From JAHEIJ01 sp040235565 (GTDB taxonomy: Bacteria; Pseudomonadota; Gammaproteobacteria; UBA6429; Thiohalophilaceae): 5,744 bases of DNA. The translations under genes were made by a program, and so were the position numbers. The notes beneath the pieces are model-generated. The model was given only the letters and a program-made list of their open reading frames with translations, did not search any database and was not told the DNA's origin. Location of the stretch: the NCBI GenBank assembly GCA_040235565.1, contig JBECLA010000048.1:1-5744 (forward strand), written 5' to 3'. Positions 5,473 through 5,744 of the stretch are shown piece after piece. Positions within the stretch are counted from its first letter, which is position 1. Every line of letters begins with the position of its first letter.

Positions 5473-5744
5473 CTACGGCGCCACTTTCAGGTCAGTGCTG
5501 TCCTTGTTTGGCGTAATGTTCCCCGGTCTTGTGTCACCAGTTACTCGCCCCTGGCGCGGTTCCATTTCGATACTGCCTTTAAACATGGCCCCGTCCTCAA
5601 GCGTGACCCGTGGTGCCACAATGTTGCCATAGGCATGCCCCGTCGCGCGAATAACAACTTTCTCATCACCATTCATATCACCGGTAAGTTCACCTTCGAC
5701 GATGATCTGGTTTGCCTCAATATTCGCCTTGACCTTTCCGCTTT
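5473..5744 (-). CDS. Bactofilin (polymer-forming cytoskeletal protein), C-terminal part
   Basis: The gene enters from the right edge; 89 C-terminal residues are visible. The frame continues beyond the ATG at 5676 to the window edge, so that ATG is internal. The sequence has the bactofilin (DUF583) repeat of short beta strands with regularly spaced hydrophobic residues and glycine turns: GKVKANIEANQIIVEGELTG, then EKVVIRATGHAYGNIVAPRV, then LEDGAMFKGSIEME. Bactofilins form a beta-helix that polymerises without nucleotide, often at the membrane, and help place cell-wall or polar machinery. The domain ends at GSIEME and is followed by a polar tail of about 29 residues, rich in Asp, Pro, Thr and Lys and likely disordered, ending in KVAP. 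It probably heads an operon with the downstream 213-residue gene. Confidence 0.93.
   Translation of the reverse strand, partial: SGKVKANIEANQIIVEGELTGDMNGDEKVVIRATGHAYGNIVAPRVTLEDGAMFKGSIEMEPRQGRVTGDTRPGNITPNKDSTDLKVAP

Overview
The window reads as a chromosomal segment from a gammaproteobacterium with fairly balanced, slightly GC-rich composition. The lineage call rests on an exonuclease I that aligns by eye along its whole length with the Escherichia coli protein, a YjdF-type (DUF2238) membrane protein, and an OmpA-domain lipoprotein. Genus cannot be fixed from the sequence. All six recognisable genes lie on the minus strand. I see no transposase, integrase, tRNA, rRNA or CRISPR array.

In transcription order, from high to low coordinates: (1) the C-terminal part of a bactofilin (5473-5744, cut by the right edge); (2) 24 bp later a 213-residue protein that looks like a methyltransferase-fold protein with a degraded cofactor motif (4807-5448), probably in the same operon; (3) a gap of about 170 bp with two tandem REP-like palindromes and a probable extended -10 promoter; (4) exonuclease I, sbcB (3185-4633); (5) a 273-bp gap with twin GTTCAAAAAA boxes and a TATAAG box; (6) an outer-membrane lipoprotein with an N-terminal DUF4398-like region, a short coiled coil and a C-terminal OmpA peptidoglycan-binding domain (1589-2911, GTG start), closed by a strong intrinsic terminator (1508-1547); (7) a DUF2238/YjdF-like polytopic membrane protein (709-1410); (8) a 362-bp gap with no convincing gene; (9) the N-terminal part of a LemA-family protein (1-346, cut by the left edge).

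Most of the genes concern the cell envelope or cytoskeleton (bactofilin, OmpA-type lipoprotein, DUF2238, LemA); sbcB is a housekeeping DNA-repair gene among them. Apart from the bactofilin and its downstream neighbour, spacing, the terminator and promoter-like sites suggest single-gene transcription units, not one long operon.

I found no clear new multi-gene system. The best leads are the gene paired with bactofilin (an uncharacterised methyltransferase-like family, in frame with the bactofilin amber stop and lacking its own ribosome site), the conserved polar residues in the DUF2238 protein, and the tandem palindromic repeat upstream of sbcB.
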